A DNA stretch of 64,000 nt, taken from the NCBI GenBank assembly GCA_016709445.1, contig JADJMV010000001.1:558001-622000 (forward strand), in the 5' to 3' direction. Below the pieces are notes generated by a model. That model had not been told where the DNA came from, made no database searches, and saw only the letters and a program-made list of their open reading frames with translations. The DNA comes from Phycisphaerales bacterium (GTDB lineage: Bacteria > Planctomycetota > Phycisphaerae > Phycisphaerales > UBA1924). The position numbers and the translations under genes are program-made. Below are positions 18,400 to 27,911 of the stretch, piece after piece. The stretch's first letter is position 1, and every line of letters begins with the position of its first letter.

Positions 18400-18526
18400 C
18401 CGCGGCCGCAGAGAATCCCCGCCCAACCGGCTGTCCGCTCTCCCCACCGAAGCCCATCTGCATCCGGAGGAGGAGCCGGTGGCGAGGCCGCCGGCCGAGT
18501 GGCGGTCCCAGCGGAGGAGGTGCGTG

Positions 18527-21500
18527 ATGCGACGGAACCTGTCCCCTGTCGTCGTGGCCGCCGCGGCCGGTCTGGCTCTGGGAGTCGGGGCCCAGGCCGC
18601 CCGAGCCCAACAGTCGTTCTATGAGTGGGTCGGAGGTCTCGACCAGAATTGGAGCAACGCCGGCAACTGGGACCCCACCGGCGTCCCCAACACCGCCGGC
18701 GAGGTCGCCCTGTTTCTCGGGGGCAAGACATGCAATCTGGACATCACCGTCACCGTAGACAAGCTGGGCAACTTCTACGGCGACACGCTCAACATGCTCA
18801 ACGACCGCGACATCACCGTCATCGGCGACCCCGATCCCAACGGCCACGGCGGCGACGGACCCACCGGTATCTTCAGCATCTACGGCACCGTCAACATGCT
18901 CGCCGCGGCCAACCCCACCGACCTGACCGTCAAGAACGGCACGCTCACGATCGGCAACGCCGACGATGCCCCGTGTTCCCTGAACATGTCGAACAGCCCC
19001 AACAACCGCATCTTTGGCGGCACGGGCGCTGTCGCGATCCAGTTCGATAGCTCGCTCCACATCACCGGGGCCGGCCAGATCGGGGTCAACACCTGCCAGA
19101 TCAACAACTGGGGCGCCATCGTCGCCAACCAGCCCACCACGCTCACCCTCGACCCCGGCGCTGCAGGCTTCTTCAACTTCGGTGAGCTCTCCGCACAGAA
19201 CGGCGCGACCCTCGTGCTCAACCCCGGCACACTCGAGAACTCCGGCGGCCTCATCGCCGCCCGCGATGGCTCCGTCGTCCTCCTCAACGGTTGCACGATC
19301 CAGGGCGCCGGCTTCATCCAGACCTTTGGCTCGGGCGTGCTCCGCGTCAACACCATCGGTGCCGCCACGCGCATCGAGAGCCAGACCATCAACGGCGTCA
19401 TTGAGATGCCCAACGACAAGGACCTGCTCATCACGGGCTCGCTCTCCATCGCCCCGGCGATCAACATGCTCGCGACCGCGAACCCGACCGATCTCTACCT
19501 CGACGGCCCCGTTTCGTTCGACGGCGGCGGCACGATCAATATGTCCAACAGCGCAAACAACCGGATTCTCTACCAGAGCGGCGGCCAGGCCGGCGACGGC
19601 CTCACCAACAACTCCTGCACGATCCGGGGCTCCGGCCAGATCGGCCTCAACTCCATCGACATCGTCAACCACGCCAACATCGTCGCCGATCAGGCGACAA
19701 CCCTGGACATCGACCCCGCGACATCGCTCATCAACACCGGGCTCCTCGTTGCCCAGTCCGGCGGCACGCTCCGACTCGAACCCGGGCTCTACGACTCCAC
19801 CGCCGGCCTCATCGCCGCCAACGACGCTTCGGTCGTCCAGCTCGCCGGGTGCCGAGTCACCGGACAGCTCGGCGGGTCCGGCACCGGGTACTTCGACGTG
19901 ACCACGATCGGTGGTGCGACCGTCCTCGACCACGTCGCCATGAACCGCCGCCTCCGCCTCGCCAACGATCGGGACGTCGTCATCATCGGCGCCTTCAACC
20001 AGGCGGCCAATATCGACATGCTCGCCGCGGCCAACCCGACCGACATCTACCTCGATGGTCCGGTCACCCTCACCGGCGGCGGCACCATCGATATGTCCAA
20101 CAGCCCCAACAATCGCATCCTCTCCCTCAACGGCGGGCTGAGCGGGGACGCCCTCACCAATCAGGATTTCCTGATCCACGGCGCGGGCCAGATCGGCCTC
20201 AACTCGATCGACATCACCAACCTCGCCGAGATCCGCGCCGATCAGCCCGGCGGCACGCTCTACCTCGACCCTGCGACCACGCTTGACAACCAGGGCACGC
20301 TCGAGGCGAGCGCCGGGGGCATTCTGCAGTTCGAGGCCGGTGATTATGCGAACGTCGGTGTCATTCACGTCGCCGACCAATCGCACGCCAACCTCAACGG
20401 TTGCACCGTGGATGGAGCCCTCTTTACGGAGGGAACAGGCTATTTCACCGTCCTCACCATCGGCAGCGCCACCCTCCTCCACGATGCCCAGATCACCGGG
20501 CGACTCGTCCAGCCCAACGACCGCGACCTCCTCGTTCGAGGGACGATCGACCACGCCGGCGATTGGGACCTCCAGGCCACGGCCAACGGGACAGATATCT
20601 ACTGCGACGGCCCCGTCGTCCTCACCGGCGGCGGCACGATGAACCTCTCCGCCAGCCCCAACAACCGCATCCTCTTCCTCAGCGGCGGCATGAGCGGCGA
20701 CGCGCTCCGCATCGACGATTACACCATCCACGGGGCCGGGCAGCTCGGCCTCAACTCGATGGATATCGAGAACCACGGCCTCCTCCTCTCCGACGCGCCG
20801 GGCCAGACGCTCTATCTCGATCCGGCCACCGCCATCACCAACCTTGGTGAGATCGCCGCCGCCGAGGGCGGTGTGCTCCGGCTCGAGTCCGGTATCCACG
20901 ACCACACGGCGGGGCTGCTCCACATCGGCGATGGATCCCGCGCCGAACTCAACAGCTGCACTCTCACCGGCCGGGTGCTCACCGAGGGTTCGGGCCTCCT
21001 CGACGTCGTGACGATCGGATCCGCGACGCAGATCCACGACGCCGAGATCACCGGACGCCTCCGCATGTCCAACGACCGCGACCTCCTCGTCCGCGGTGTC
21101 CTCGATCTCGACGGCCGGTGGGACATGCTCGCCACCGCCAACGCGACCGACGTCTACGTCGATGGCCCCGTGACCATCTCGGGCCCCGGCATCATCCAGC
21201 TCTCCGACAGCCTCAACAACCGATTCCTGTTTCTCAGCGGGGGCCTCGGAGGCGACGAGCTCACCCTCGACGGCCCCGGCATCCACGGCGCCGGCCAGAT
21301 CGGCCTGAATTCCATGGACATCGTCAACCGTGGCAGCCTCGTCGCCGATGCCGCCGCCAACCGGCTGATCCTCGACCCCGCCTCCACCCTGACCAACGAA
21401 GGGCTGCTCCACGCCGCCACCGCCCCCGGCATGCGCCTCGAGAACGCGGCCTACACCTCGTCCGGGCGCCGTCCAGGTCGATGCCGGCTCACTCCTCGAG

Positions 21501-22133
21501 CTGGTCGCCGGTTCCTTCACCCAGACCGCCGGCGCCTGCGCCGTCAACGGCGAGTTCCAGAGCGATACCAACCTGCTGACTTTCACCGGCGGCACTGTCG
21601 GCGGCTCCGGCCTGATCGATTCCAACGTGAACAACACCGGCGCCACGGTCAACCCCGGCAATTCGCCCGGCACACTCTCCATCGAGGGCGAGTACACGCA
21701 GGGCGCCGGGGCCACGCTCGAGTGCGAGATGCAGAGCACCACCACCCACGACCGGCTCGCCGTCACGGGCCTCGTCTCGCTCCACGGCACCGCCCGCGCG
21801 ATCGCCCTCCCGGGCTACACACCCAAGCTCGGCGACAGCTTCCAGATCCTCACCGCCGGCGCCGTCACCGGGGCCTTCGACACCATCCAGGCCGTCGGCT
21901 TCCCCGCCGGACGCACCGTCGAGCCCGTCTATCACGCCACCGACGTCATCCTCGTCGTCAGCATCGGCTGCGCCGGCGATTGGAACGGGGACAACGTCGT
22001 GAATACCCAGGATGTCATCGCCTATCTCAACGCCTGGAACGCCAAGGACCCGGCCGCCGACCTCAACGGGGACGGCGTCGTCAACACCCAGGACGTCCTC
22101 GCGTTCCTGAACGCGTGGTCCGCCGGCTGCTAG
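18527..22133 (+). CDS. Giant secreted beta-helix repeat protein with GC-type dockerin tail, internal frameshift
   Basis: About 1201 residues read across one shift. The ATG at 18527 follows GGAGGAGG and begins a signal peptide ending near ARAQ. An N-terminal WVGGLDQNWSNAGNWD motif is typical of autotransporter-like repeat proteins. The body contains five copies of a unit of about 184 residues (spacing about 550-610 bases), each with NDRD..., a TDxYxDGPVxxxGxG strand, NNRxLxLSGG and GAGQIGLNSMDI. Near 21464-21466 one G too many in a GGG run breaks the frame; the next frame continues AVQVDAGSLLELVAGSFTQT and a PATR-type ending. Two EF-hand-like units (DWNGDNVVNTQDVIAYLN, DLNGDGVVNTQDVLAFLN) end in Ser-Ala-Gly-Cys. 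Likely an extracellular adhesin or structural protein. Confidence 0.87.
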
Positions 22134-22175
22134 GCCGGGAAGCCCCAAATCCCGGGACGGGGGCAGGCGAAGGGT

Positions 22176-22197
22176 CCGGCGTTTGGGGAAACGCCGG
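22176..22197 (+). terminator. Hairpin terminator after the beta-helix gene
   Basis: CCGGCGTTT at 22176-22184 and its exact complement at 22189-22197 enclose a GGGG loop, 43 bases after the stop codon. Only a weak T tract follows (CGTTTCG). It separates the beta-helix gene from the phosphoesterase gene. Confidence 0.65.
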
Positions 22198-22284
22198 GCC
22201 CGTTTCGCGCGCCGATTCGGCGCTTGGCCCGGCGGGGGTCAACCCGTATGCTCGGGTCCGCTCCCCCTCTTCAAAGGACCCGTC

Positions 22285-24348
22285 ATGCGCAGCTGGACGC
22301 CGACCTTCGCTCTCCTGTACCTCGCCGCGGCCCCCGCCCTCGCACCGGCCGCGGCGTTGGCGCCCCCGCAGATCATCAAGGGGCCCTACCTCCAGAACAT
22401 GACCCGGCAATCGGTCACCATCATGTGGGAGACCGACACCCCGGCCGATTCCACCGTGCACTATTTCGCCGATGGCCAGTGGCTCGACGCCCCCGACCCG
22501 ACGCCCGTCACGATCCACGAGGTCCACCTCGACGGCTTCAGTGCCTCGGAGATGATCACCTACTCCGTCGAGTCCGCCAACGGCCAGGGCCACGCCCAGA
22601 GCACGCAGGCGATCTTCAAGATGGCCCCGCCCACCGGCACCCCCTTCCGCATGTGCGTCTGGGGCGATAACCAGGACCGCCCCGAGGTCTTCAGCCAGCA
22701 CGTCGCCAAGATGATCGTCGATCAGCCCGACATGCTCCTCGCCTGCGGCGATGTGGTGAGCACGGGCTCCGACTACGCCCAGTGGGACAACCGCTTTCTC
22801 GGCCCCCTCCGCCCACTCATCCAGTACACGCCCATGATCGTCGCGATCGGCAACCACGAGGGCAACTCCCACTGGTTCTACGACTTTCTCGACCAGCCCG
22901 GCAATGAGCACTGGTTCAGCTATACCTACGGAAACGCCTTCTTCCTCGTGCTCGACACCAACTTCCCCTTCGAGCGCGGCACGGAGCAGTACGCCTTCGC
23001 CGAGTCGGCCCTCCTCTCCGACGAGGCGCAGAACGCCACTTGGCTCTTCGTGGCCCACCACCACCCGCCCTACTCCGAGGTCTACGAGGAGAGCACCTAC
23101 GCCCGCATCCGCGAGCACCTGATCCCCCTCTACGAGTCCGCCGGTGTCGACGTGGTCTTCCACGGCCACATCCACGATTACGAACGGGGCGAGTTCGTCC
23201 CGGTCAAGACCGATCGGCGCATCTGGGAGGTCCAGACCTCCGGCGCGGGCGGCACGCTCTGGTCCGACGAGTTCGACGGCGACTGGGAGCAGATCGACCT
23301 CGTCATCACCGACGTCTTCCACTACTGCACGGTCGATGTCGGCGCCGACCAACTCCACCTCCAGGCTATCGACCTGGCCGGCAATGTCATCGACCAGTTC
23401 ACCATCGACGCCGCCCCGCGCGAGGGCACGCTCCCCGACGACGACGGGAGCGGCGACCCCGGACCCACCCAGTGGGACTTCGCCTCCGGCGACCTCGCCG
23501 CCAGCTACGGCCCCGGCGAGATCGAGTTCGCCGACGGCCCCGGCGGCCCCACCGGCCAGCAGACCGCGTTCGGCTCGACCTCGGCCCTCGGCCTGCCCCC
23601 CATCGGCGCCCAGGCTGCTCACGTCATGGCATTCCCCAAGGCCGCGAGCAGCACCATGGGATTCCGCGTCCGCCACGGCGCACCGGCCAACGGCGGCGGC
23701 GCCTACGTGAACGACTACACCCTCATCCTCGACATGCTCCTCCCCCAGTCCTCGATCAACGCCGACGACTGGCTCCCGATCCACAACACCAACGCGACCA
23801 ACACCAATGACGCCGATTCTTGGGTCCGCCTCGCCGACGGGGCGGTCGGCGTCTCCGGCCAGTACGACGGCGCCATTCCCGCCGACACCTGGCGACGCGT
23901 CGCCCTGGTCTTCGACTACGACGGCTCGACCGAGAGACTCCACAAGTACATCGACGGCGCACCCGTCGGCACGCAGGACCTGGGCGGGCTCGACGGGCGG
24001 TGGTCCCTCTACACCCGCGCCGACGCCACCCCCTGGTTCTACCTCTTCACCGACGACAACGGCGAGGCCGCCTCCGCCGTCGTCTCCAGCATCCACTTCA
24101 CCGACCGTGCCATGTCCGACGCCGAGATCGCCGCCCTCGGCCCCGCCGACGCCGACGGCATCCTCCCCGACCCCGCCGCCTGCACCGCCGACTGGAACCA
24201 CGACGGCGTCGTCAACACCCAGGACTTCGTCGCGTTTCTCAACGAATGGGCTGCGCACGACCGTCCCGCCGACCTCAACGGCGACGGATTCGTCGACACC
24301 CGCGACTTCATCGCCTTCCTCAACCTCTGGTCCGCCGGCTGCCCCTGA
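22285..24348 (+). CDS. Secreted purple-acid-phosphatase-like metallophosphoesterase with LamG-like domain and dockerin tail
   Basis: 687 residues with signal peptide. A fibronectin-III-like N-terminal domain (IKGPYLQNMTRQSVTIMWET) typical of purple acid phosphatases is followed by a calcineurin-like metallophosphoesterase domain: WGDNQD, LLACGDVV, GNHEG, FVAHHHPPY, FHGHIHDYE, giving the full set of metal-binding Asp/Asn/His residues. Next comes a concanavalin/LamG-like domain (about 395-610: DYTLILDMLLP, DADSWVRLADGAVG, WRRVALVFDY). The end has two EF-hand-like units (DWNHDGVVNTQDFVAFLN, DLNGDGFVDTRDFIAFLN) and the sequence Ser-Ala-Gly-Cys-Pro. Probably releases phosphate from organic phosphate outside the cell. 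AAAGGA precedes the ATG. Confidence 0.9.
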   Translation: MRSWTPTFALLYLAAAPALAPAAALAPPQIIKGPYLQNMTRQSVTIMWETDTPADSTVHYFADGQWLDAPDPTPVTIHEVHLDGFSASEMITYSVESANGQGHAQSTQAIFKMAPPTGTPFRMCVWGDNQDRPEVFSQHVAKMIVDQPDMLLACGDVVSTGSDYAQWDNRFLGPLRPLIQYTPMIVAIGNHEGNSHWFYDFLDQPGNEHWFSYTYGNAFFLVLDTNFPFERGTEQYAFAESALLSDEAQNATWLFVAHHHPPYSEVYEESTYARIREHLIPLYESAGVDVVFHGHIHDYERGEFVPVKTDRRIWEVQTSGAGGTLWSDEFDGDWEQIDLVITDVFHYCTVDVGADQLHLQAIDLAGNVIDQFTIDAAPREGTLPDDDGSGDPGPTQWDFASGDLAASYGPGEIEFADGPGGPTGQQTAFGSTSALGLPPIGAQAAHVMAFPKAASSTMGFRVRHGAPANGGGAYVNDYTLILDMLLPQSSINADDWLPIHNTNATNTNDADSWVRLADGAVGVSGQYDGAIPADTWRRVALVFDYDGSTERLHKYIDGAPVGTQDLGGLDGRWSLYTRADATPWFYLFTDDNGEAASAVVSSIHFTDRAMSDAEIAALGPADADGILPDPAACTADWNHDGVVNTQDFVAFLNEWAAHDRPADLNGDGFVDTRDFIAFLNLWSAGCP

Positions 24349-24366
24349 TGCCTAGCATGGGCCGAG

Positions 24367-24909
24367 ATGCCGCGCGCACACCGCACATTCCCCGCCCGAA
24401 CACACGTGCGGCGCGTCCTGCGCGGGTGCCGGCACGCCGCCGAAATCGCGGCCGTCTGTGTCTGGGCCCTTGCCTTCCTGATCGGGGTCCAGGGCTGGAT
24501 GCCCGTCGGCGCTGAGTGGTATTCCGCCTCCGGCGCCTCCGCATGGTCTCGCTGCGGATCGGCCATGTGCGCCTGCCCCATCGAGCAGAAGACGCCCTTC
24601 CAGCGGCGGGCCGCGGCAGATCTACCCGGCCACCGCTCCTGTTGCGATGACGAGGAAGCCTCGCCCGAGCAACGCCACGCCGGCGCCGGACCCTCGTCAC
24701 ACGGCGTCCTGCGATTTGTCGCTCTCGGCAGCGACCGCCACGAACAGACGCGGGGTTCGTCGATGCCCGAGAGCCTCGTGCTGACGGTGCCACCCCTCCG
24801 TGATCGGGTGATCGACCTGGTTCTCGCCGCCGGCAGCGCCGAAAACCGGGCCGCGACGCGTCGCATGGTTCGCGCCCTCGAGGTGCCCGCACCGCCGCCC
24901 CGGGCCTGA
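24367..24909 (+). CDS. Small Cys-rich membrane protein, unknown
   Basis: 180 residues with a basic N-terminus and one membrane helix (AAVCVWALAFLIGVQGWMPV, about 29-48), followed by an outside segment rich in cysteine and histidine (SRCGSAMCACP, HRSCCDDEE, SSHGVLRF). This cysteine pattern suggests metal or redox binding but matches no family I can name. It begins 18 bases after the phosphoesterase gene. The opposite strand is also open here, so the coding call rests on the clear membrane helix and the position before the pseudopilin gene. Confidence 0.5.
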   Translation: MPRAHRTFPARTHVRRVLRGCRHAAEIAAVCVWALAFLIGVQGWMPVGAEWYSASGASAWSRCGSAMCACPIEQKTPFQRRAAADLPGHRSCCDDEEASPEQRHAGAGPSSHGVLRFVALGSDRHEQTRGSSMPESLVLTVPPLRDRVIDLVLAAGSAENRAATRRMVRALEVPAPPPRA

Positions 24910-24978
24910 TCCCCTCCACAACCGTCGGTTCATGCCACACGACCAAGCGGCGCGCAGCGCCGCCGGAGGGTTGCGCCC

Positions 24979-25740
24979 ATGCCAACCGCGCCCGTGCGCG
25001 CTCGCCGCGCATTCACGCTCATCGAACTCCTTGTCGTCATCGCCATCATCGCCCTCCTCGTCGGCGTCCTGCTCCCCGCGCTGGGCAAGGCCCGCGCCGC
25101 CGCAAGATCCGTCCGGTGCCTCAGCTCGCTCCGCGACCTCGGCTCCGCCGTCACCGCCTACGCCCAGGGCCACGACGAGACCATCGCCCGCTCCCAGCAC
25201 TCCGCCGGCGCCAACCGCCAGGGCGCGTGGGAGCAGGTCCACTTCGCCTACTTCGCCGGCGTGGACTACGACTACGCCACGGGCGATCCGTGGTGGAACG
25301 ATGCGTCATGGTGGGCCGCCTGCCGCGAGCATTATCAGTGCCCATTCGACCGACGCGAGAACCCCTGGTCCAACCGCAGCCTGCCCTTCCCGATCCCCGC
25401 CCTCAGCTACGGGCAGAACGTCTACTTCGAGCTGCGCGCCGAAGAGATCGAGCCCCAGCTCTGGGCCGGCATGAAGACCGCCCCCTACCGCAGGCTTCCC
25501 GCCATCCCCAACCCGGTCGCCACGGTCCTCTTCGGCGAACTCCAAGACACCAGCCTCACCGACCACATCATGGCCCACCTCTGGACCCAGAACGGGGCCC
25601 GCCCCGAGGTCGACGACACTCGGCACGGCTCCAATTCCGGCATCCTCTACCTCGACGGCCACGCGGGCGCAGGCCCGCTGGCCGAGACGTTCGACCCCGG
25701 CGTTGGGGTCGATCGCTGGAATCCCGCGGCCGCCCACTGA
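24979..25740 (+). CDS. Type II secretion/type IV pilus-like pseudopilin
   Basis: 253 residues with a canonical prepilin leader and helix: basic leader then FTLIELLVVIAIIALLVGVLLPAL, the Phe being position +1 and Glu +5 after cleavage. GGAGGG lies upstream of the ATG at 24979. The globular part has RCLSSLRDLGSAVTAYAQGH and a late YLDGHAG element, the planctomycete pseudopilin pattern (prepilin-type N-terminal methylation domain, H-X-DG-like end). Planctomycete genomes carry many such proteins; no secretion machinery gene is nearby, so it must use machinery encoded elsewhere. Followed closely by two paralogous secreted proteins. Confidence 0.9.
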   Translation: MPTAPVRARRAFTLIELLVVIAIIALLVGVLLPALGKARAAARSVRCLSSLRDLGSAVTAYAQGHDETIARSQHSAGANRQGAWEQVHFAYFAGVDYDYATGDPWWNDASWWAACREHYQCPFDRRENPWSNRSLPFPIPALSYGQNVYFELRAEEIEPQLWAGMKTAPYRRLPAIPNPVATVLFGELQDTSLTDHIMAHLWTQNGARPEVDDTRHGSNSGILYLDGHAGAGPLAETFDPGVGVDRWNPAAAH

Positions 25741-25790
25741 GCGCCGCGATGCACAAACCACGCGCGAACCCCGCGCGAGAAGGACTCGCA

Positions 25791-26423
25791 ATGCACAAGC
25801 TCCTCGCATCCGTTCTCATCATCCCCGTCCTCGCCGGCGCCGCAGGCGCCGACGTGTGGCCCCACGCCGACGGCCCCATGAAGCACATCATGGTCGGCCT
25901 CGATGGCCAGACCCTCACGGCCCACATGGACAGCCCCGAGGAACGCATGCCCATGCTCCGCTATCCCGGCGAGCAATACACCGCGCCGGCCGATGTTCTC
26001 GACGATTCCTACTACAGCAGCCAGTACGGGTGGATCCCCGACGGATTCATCGACCTCCCCGCCGGCGCCGGTGTCTTCATCTCCACCCTGGACGCCACGC
26101 CCGGCCTCGACGTCTACGAGGGGGGCATGCGATCGATGATCCCCATGCACACCTTCGCTCCCATCCTCGGCACCGACGGCCTGGGCGACCCCTGGCAGTG
26201 GGACGGCACCATGACGCACAACTGGTACAGCGCCATGCAGCCCGGCGACTACGACGCCATCTACCAGGTCTACCTCGGCGATGCCGCCTCCGGCCTCCCC
26301 CTCGACGGCTACACGCCCGCGGAGGTCTCGCTCCACTTCTCCGCGGTGCCCGCCCCCGGCGCGATCGCCCTCCTCGCATTCGCGGGCGCCATCCTGCCGC
26401 GGCGACGCAGGGAGGTGCGCTGA
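25791..26423 (+). CDS. Secreted protein with PEP-CTERM-like tail, paralogue A
   Basis: 210 residues: signal peptide (HKLLASVLIIPVLAGAAGA), a central domain with DGPMKHIMVGLDGQTLTAHM, DDSYYSSQYGWIPDGFIDLP and WQWDGTMTHNWYSA, then a C-terminal sorting-like tail: Pro-Ala-Pro-Gly, a hydrophobic helix (AIALLAFAGAIL) and RRRR. I start it at 25791 because AAGGA is upstream; an in-frame ATG at 25749 is possible. It shares clear sequence with the next gene, so the two arose by tandem duplication. No function known. Its stop overlaps the start of the next gene (TGATG). Confidence 0.78.
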   Translation: MHKLLASVLIIPVLAGAAGADVWPHADGPMKHIMVGLDGQTLTAHMDSPEERMPMLRYPGEQYTAPADVLDDSYYSSQYGWIPDGFIDLPAGAGVFISTLDATPGLDVYEGGMRSMIPMHTFAPILGTDGLGDPWQWDGTMTHNWYSAMQPGDYDAIYQVYLGDAASGLPLDGYTPAEVSLHFSAVPAPGAIALLAFAGAILPRRRREVR

Positions 26424-27073
26424 TGCAGGTCCGCACCTTCCTCTCGGTTCTCGCCCTCATCGCACCCCTGGCCAGCGCGGACATCCCCCACATGGGCGGC
26501 GAGATGAACCACGTACTCGTCAGCGTCTACCAGCAGACCGTCTATGTCACGGTCGAACGCCCCGAGGAGATGCCGCTCACGCTCTTCAACTATCACGAGC
26601 ACTACACCGGGGCCGCTGGCGTGCTGAACCGCTCCGGCTACAACGCCCAGTTCGGTTGGCTCGCCGGCGGCTTCATCAGCTTGCCACCCGATGCCGGAGT
26701 CTGGATCGAGGCACTCGACCAGACACCAGGTCTCCGCACTTACTCGCAATACGGCTTCGACCCGCTCTTCGGAACTGCCGACTCGCCCACCCGCTGGCAG
26801 TGGGACGGCACGATGACCCACAACTGGTACGCCGCGACGATGCTCGGTGATTACCAGGCGACGTACAGCGTGTATGTCGGCACGCTCGACGGCTCCCCCT
26901 ATCCCGGCTACACACCCGGCGGGATCTCGCTGGCGTGGTCCTATCTTCGCGGCGGCCTCGGCACGGCCGATGGGTCCGACGCGCACGTCCGCGATGTTCG
27001 CCCGATCCCGGCACCCGGGGAGCTCGCCATCCTCCCGACGCTCGCGGCCTTTGGTCGCCGTCGGAGGGGATAG
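26423..27073 (+). CDS. Secreted protein with PEP-CTERM-like tail, paralogue B
   Basis: 216 residues, starting in the stop codon of paralogue A. Signal peptide (TFLSVLALIAPLASA), then MGGEMNHVLVSVYQQTVYVTV, NAQFGWLAGGFISLP, and WQWDGTMTHNWYAATMLGDY, which matches paralogue A at the same positions. The tail has Pro-Ala-Pro-Gly, a short hydrophobic stretch and RRRR, like planctomycete PEP-CTERM variants. Translational coupling suggests equal amounts of the two proteins, perhaps a heteromer. Function unknown. A terminator hairpin follows. Confidence 0.78.
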   Translation: MQVRTFLSVLALIAPLASADIPHMGGEMNHVLVSVYQQTVYVTVERPEEMPLTLFNYHEHYTGAAGVLNRSGYNAQFGWLAGGFISLPPDAGVWIEALDQTPGLRTYSQYGFDPLFGTADSPTRWQWDGTMTHNWYAATMLGDYQATYSVYVGTLDGSPYPGYTPGGISLAWSYLRGGLGTADGSDAHVRDVRPIPAPGELAILPTLAAFGRRRRG

Positions 27074-27096
27074 CCCGCTCGGTCGCGAACGATGTG

Positions 27097-27129
27097 CAGG
27101 GGCGGGCGGGATGCTCGCCCCTGTTTCTT
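27097..27129 (+). terminator. Hairpin terminator between convergent genes
   Basis: CAGGGGCG (27097-27104) and CGCCCCTG (27116-27123) form an 8-bp stem with an 11-nt loop, followed on the plus strand by TTTCTT. It ends the paralogue pair transcript; the trpG-like gene ends at 27150 on the other strand. Confidence 0.7.
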
Positions 27130-27149
27130 GCGCAGCGCGAGCAAGGGTG

Positions 27150-27851
27150 CTACAGGTCGAGGAAGTTCCGGAGCAATTTCGGCCCCTCATCGGTCAGGAA
27201 GCTCTCGGGGTGAAACTGCACGCCCTCGACCGGCGCTGAGCCGTTCTCGCCCGAGCCCCACACCCGGCGCAGCCCCATCACCACGCGCTGGACCTCGAGC
27301 GTGCCACTCGCGGCGTGCCCGCCAGCGATTACGCGGTCCGCCCCGGCCGCGGGGTCATCCGTCCACGCGCTGACCACCCAGCCGCCCGCGCCGGGCCCCG
27401 GCGTCGGCGGCACGGTGTCGGCCAGCACCACCAGCGAGTGATATCGCGTCGCGGTGAAGGGGTTCGAGAGGCCGCGGAAGACGCCCGCGTCGTCGTGGTG
27501 GATCGGGCTCGTCTTGCCGTGCACCTGGATGGTGTGGCGCGAGACGGTCATGCCGTGCATGTCGCCCATGCACTGGTGGCCCAGGCACACGCCCAGCACG
27601 GGGACGCGCCCGGCGAACCGTCCGATGATCGCGGGCGAGACCCCCGCCTCCTTGGGCGTGCAGGGGCCCGGCGAGATGATCACGCGGCTGGGCCCACGCC
27701 CGTGGTCGAGCGCGTCGGCCTCGTCGGGCGTGATCTTGTCGTTCCGCGCGACCAGCAGGCTCTCCCCGAGCTTGAGCGAGGGCTCGAGTTCGCCCAGGCG
27801 CTGCACGAGGTTCCAGGTAAAGGAGTCGTAGTTGTCGATCAGCAGGATCAT
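27150..27851 (-). CDS. trpG: Anthranilate/aminodeoxychorismate synthase glutaminase subunit
   Basis: Class I glutamine amidotransferase of 233 residues that releases ammonia from glutamine for anthranilate (tryptophan) or aminodeoxychorismate (folate) synthesis. It shows MILLIDNYDSFTWNLVQ at the start, ISPGPCTPKEAG, the nucleophile motif GVCLGHQCMG, the ATRYHSLVV segment and VQFHPESFLT with the catalytic His and Glu. The ATG at 27851 is the family start. Compared with the usual 190-200 residues there is an extra segment of about 35 residues between YHSLVV and the HPE motif. No trpE or pabB is adjacent, so trpG and pabA roles cannot be separated; it may serve both. Confidence 0.9.
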   Translation of the reverse strand: MILLIDNYDSFTWNLVQRLGELEPSLKLGESLLVARNDKITPDEADALDHGRGPSRVIISPGPCTPKEAGVSPAIIGRFAGRVPVLGVCLGHQCMGDMHGMTVSRHTIQVHGKTSPIHHDDAGVFRGLSNPFTATRYHSLVVLADTVPPTPGPGAGGWVVSAWTDDPAAGADRVIAGGHAASGTLEVQRVVMGLRRVWGSGENGSAPVEGVQFHPESFLTDEGPKLLRNFLDL

Positions 27852-27911
27852 CGGTGGACAACGGTAGGGACCCGGCCGCCACCGGACGCGCCCCATCCCC
27901 GGCGGCTCCGG

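Noticed and set aside
18281..21790. 1169-codon minus-strand open frame opposite the beta-helix gene
   Set aside because: It has repeated composition because the sense gene is repetitive; no signal, motif or ribosome site supports it.
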